DNA from: an uncultured Christensenella sp. | Lineage (GTDB): Bacteria; Bacillota; Clostridia; Christensenellales; UBA3700 | Assembly (NCBI GenBank): GCA_910584035.1 | Contig: CAJTZR010000016.1 | Coordinates: 1 to 23,140 of the forward strand | Reading direction: 5' to 3' | DNA: 23,140 nt | In this document: piece after piece, positions 21,551-23,140 of the stretch | How positions within the stretch are numbered: position 1 is the first letter of the stretch | How the letters are laid out: every line of letters starts with the position of its first letter | Notes under the pieces: generated by a model | What the model saw: the letters and a program-made list of their open reading frames with translations, nothing else | Database searches by the model: none | What the model was told of the DNA's origin: nothing | Made by a program: the position numbers and the translations under genes

Positions 21551-22681
21551 ATGTCTGACAATAAAAATATGAAATTTGTTAAGCCTAATCAAGACTATAT
21601 GCCTGAGTGGGATAGTTCAATCTTAAACAAGGATATAGAGGAATTGGGACTAAGTGCATATACTTTATCCAAATTAAAGGCGGTTGAGATAAACCAAGTG
21701 CTTGATTTATGCAGATGTCAAATGCGTCATATGTATAAAATACCTGGTATTAGCAAGAAAAATGTATTTGAGGTGCTAAAAAAGTTGCAAGTTTTAGGCG
21801 TGGACTTTAAAAGGTCACCAGTTGCTGCAACAACTATTGAAAATGATAGTGCAGATGATAATGCTGTGGCTAGCAAAACAAACAATGCTAATCCACCAAA
21901 AAACAATAACCAAAATCAAACTAAAAATAATAAGTTTAAGGAAAATAAGCCTAACAAAAGCCAAGAAAATAAGGCAAATGCTTGCGAACAAAAGGCAAAT
22001 AAACCTAATGTTGATTCAAATAAAAATGCAATTCAAGCACAAAAAAATAAAGTCAATAACAATAATAAAAAAGTTAATGAAAATCAACAATCTAATCAAA
22101 AAAATAACTTTGCTTGCCAAAAACAAAACCCACAAACACAAAATCAACAAAATATCGAACCAAAACGTTTAAAGGTAAACAGCTATGAGTTAGATGCTTT
22201 TATTAATGAAAATATATCAGTTAAAAAGACTTTAAAGCAAGAACGTGAGGAAAAAATTGCTAAAGCAATTAAAGATTTGCCACAATTAAAAAATGAGGAC
22301 GGACTTTATAAGTTTTACAAGCACGGCAAATGGGGGTATAAAAATGAAGCGGGTAAAGTTGTTATTGAGCCTACTTATACCGAAGCATTTAATTTTAAAG
22401 AGGGCTTAGCTTGTGTAGAACTTAACGAAAGGTGCGGTTTTATTAATAAGCAAGGTGAGGTTGTTATTCCTATTGAATATGATACAGCTTGCAGTTTTTC
22501 AGAGGGGTTGGCTTCTGTAACTAAAGACGATAAATGCGGCTATATTGATAAAGATGGTAACATTGTATTTGATTTTATTTATCAAGCTGCAACTTCTTTT
22601 GAAAATAACATTGCGTTAGTAAAAAAAGACGGCAAGTGGGGATATATGGATAGAGCCACTGGCGAAATAAGGTTAAGATAA
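21551..22681 (+). CDS. RNA polymerase alpha-CTD-like domain fused to WG repeats
   Basis: A 376-aa protein from ATG 21551 (weak GGTGG ribosome binding site); an in-frame ATG at 21536 would add five residues. Residues about 27-90 ('DIEELGLSAYTLSKLKAVEI', 'DLCRCQMRHMYKIPGISKKNVFEVLKKL') have the helix pattern of the RNA polymerase alpha C-terminal domain, including the helix-hairpin-helix 'IPGISKKN'. A low-complexity Asn/Lys/Gln-rich linker spans about 95-215. A short charged helical stretch leads to four WG-type repeats (about 250-376), each with 'G.....G.VVI...Y..A..F.EGLA.V'. The first and last read W-G, the middle two C-G. No signal peptide is seen, so it is probably cytosolic and could link DNA or protein binding to a WG-repeat scaffold. 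The function is unknown. Confidence 0.8.
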   Translation: MSDNKNMKFVKPNQDYMPEWDSSILNKDIEELGLSAYTLSKLKAVEINQVLDLCRCQMRHMYKIPGISKKNVFEVLKKLQVLGVDFKRSPVAATTIENDSADDNAVASKTNNANPPKNNNQNQTKNNKFKENKPNKSQENKANACEQKANKPNVDSNKNAIQAQKNKVNNNNKKVNENQQSNQKNNFACQKQNPQTQNQQNIEPKRLKVNSYELDAFINENISVKKTLKQEREEKIAKAIKDLPQLKNEDGLYKFYKHGKWGYKNEAGKVVIEPTYTEAFNFKEGLACVELNERCGFINKQGEVVIPIEYDTACSFSEGLASVTKDDKCGYIDKDGNIVFDFIYQAATSFENNIALVKKDGKWGYMDRATGEIRLR

Positions 22682-22825
22682 ATTTGATAAAATATCAATA
22701 ACTTTTTGCACAATATCTTAGAGCAGTTATTTGTACTTTTGTATTGACACTATTGATAATTTACCTTTCATATTTATAGTTTAAATGTTGAAAAAGTTAG
22801 TTTTTAAAAGAATAAAATAAAATTT

Positions 22826-22855
22826 TGAGCATATGCTGATGTCAGCATATGCTCA
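22826..22855. repeat. Perfect 30-bp palindrome made of two 10-bp palindromes
   Basis: Arms of 14 bases (TGAGCATATGCTGA and its complement) around a central TG. Each arm itself contains the palindrome AGCATATGCT (22828-22837 and 22844-22853), centres 16 bases apart. A T-run is lacking (only TTT follows), so it resembles a double operator more than a terminator, though a terminator for the WG-repeat gene, 145 bases upstream, is possible. Confidence 0.8.
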
Positions 22856-23071
22856 TTTGCATACTTATGGCTAAAAATAGCAAATTTTTGTGTTCGTAAA
22901 CCTATATATTTGTACTATTTAAAAATTTTGACGTAATTTATTTTGGAATGTTTTTTGTAATTAGTTAAAATATAATAGGTTAATTTTTTTAGGTTAAAAT
23001 AATATTACTTTGTTGATTGAAAAGTAAGCAAGTTTTTTGTGTAAAATGGTGTTTAAAAGTACAAAAATATG

Positions 23072-23099
23072 TTGATACACTTAAATTTTAGGATATAAT
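23072..23099 (+). promoter_or_regulatory. Promoter reading out of the right end
   Basis: TTGATA (23072-23077), 16 nt, TATAAT (23094-23099). The gene it would drive lies beyond the window. Confidence 0.5.
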
Positions 23100-23140
23100 A
23101 CGCAAAATGTGAAAAATCTGTCAAAATAAGTATACCTTTT

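Larger units (their letters stand above)
22682..23140. other. Intergenic region at right end
   Basis: No gene is seen in this 459-base AT-rich stretch. It holds the palindrome at 22826-22855 and an outward promoter near the window end. Three GTTAA motifs at 14-15-base steps (22964, 22979, 22993) are too simple to interpret in AT-rich DNA. Confidence 0.5.

Noticed and set aside
21822..22172. 116-codon frame inside the WG-repeat gene
   Set aside because: It is the shifted frame of the Asn/Lys/Gln-rich linker; the Ile/Lys/Gln repeats are an artefact of A-rich codons.
22961..23000. Three GTTAA motifs as iterons
   Set aside because: Motif too short and region too AT-rich; no replication gene nearby.

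Overview
The window is AT-rich with short Shine-Dalgarno-led intergenic spacers, AGGAGG-type ribosome binding sites, TTG/GTG-capable starts and Firmicutes-style topoisomerase IV and MurG proteins. This suggests a chromosomal segment of a low-GC Firmicute, most likely an uncultured Clostridia-like gut bacterium. The lineage cannot be fixed from sequence alone. No tRNA, rRNA, CRISPR array, transposase or integrase is visible.

Layout. (1) 3-788, minus: a secreted/membrane-anchored SH3-type protein. (2) 926-10575, plus: an uninterrupted twelve-gene phage morphogenesis operon closed by a strong terminator at 10598-10634. The order is large terminase, a small-terminase-like protein, a Cys4 zinc-knuckle protein, portal, scaffold, major capsid, a conserved 122-aa protein, a head-tail adaptor, a beta-propeller neck/tail protein, a 121-aa protein, a long coiled-coil protein, and two small membrane proteins of holin type. 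The order resembles the P22-like podovirus head/neck module. (3) 10863-11879, minus: murG. (4) 12117-13061, plus: a monoacylglycerol-lipase-type alpha/beta hydrolase. (5) 13504-17896, plus: parE-parC (topoisomerase IV), preceded by a ~330-nt leader. (6) 17897-18783: a gene-poor stretch holding a probable structured small RNA on the minus strand and a bidirectional terminator. (7) 18784-21306, minus: a large secreted beta-propeller/SH3/single-TM protein with the same topology as gene 1. (8) 21551-22681, plus: a protein with an RNA-polymerase-alpha-CTD-like helical domain, an Asn/Lys/Gln-rich linker and WG repeats. (9) 22682-23140: no gene; a 30-bp palindrome and an outward promoter.

The most interesting element is the 9.7-kb phage cassette. 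Every ORF is open and tightly coupled, yet there is no integrase, repressor, replication gene, endolysin, tail fibre or cargo gene, and ordinary chromosomal genes lie at both ends. That pattern fits a maintained, domesticated capsid/packaging unit, for example a podovirus-like gene transfer agent, at least as well as a decaying prophage. This is inference. Other points are the unclassified small RNA candidate, the alpha-CTD/WG fusion, and a ParC with Gly at a position that is normally acidic in the quinolone-resistance region.
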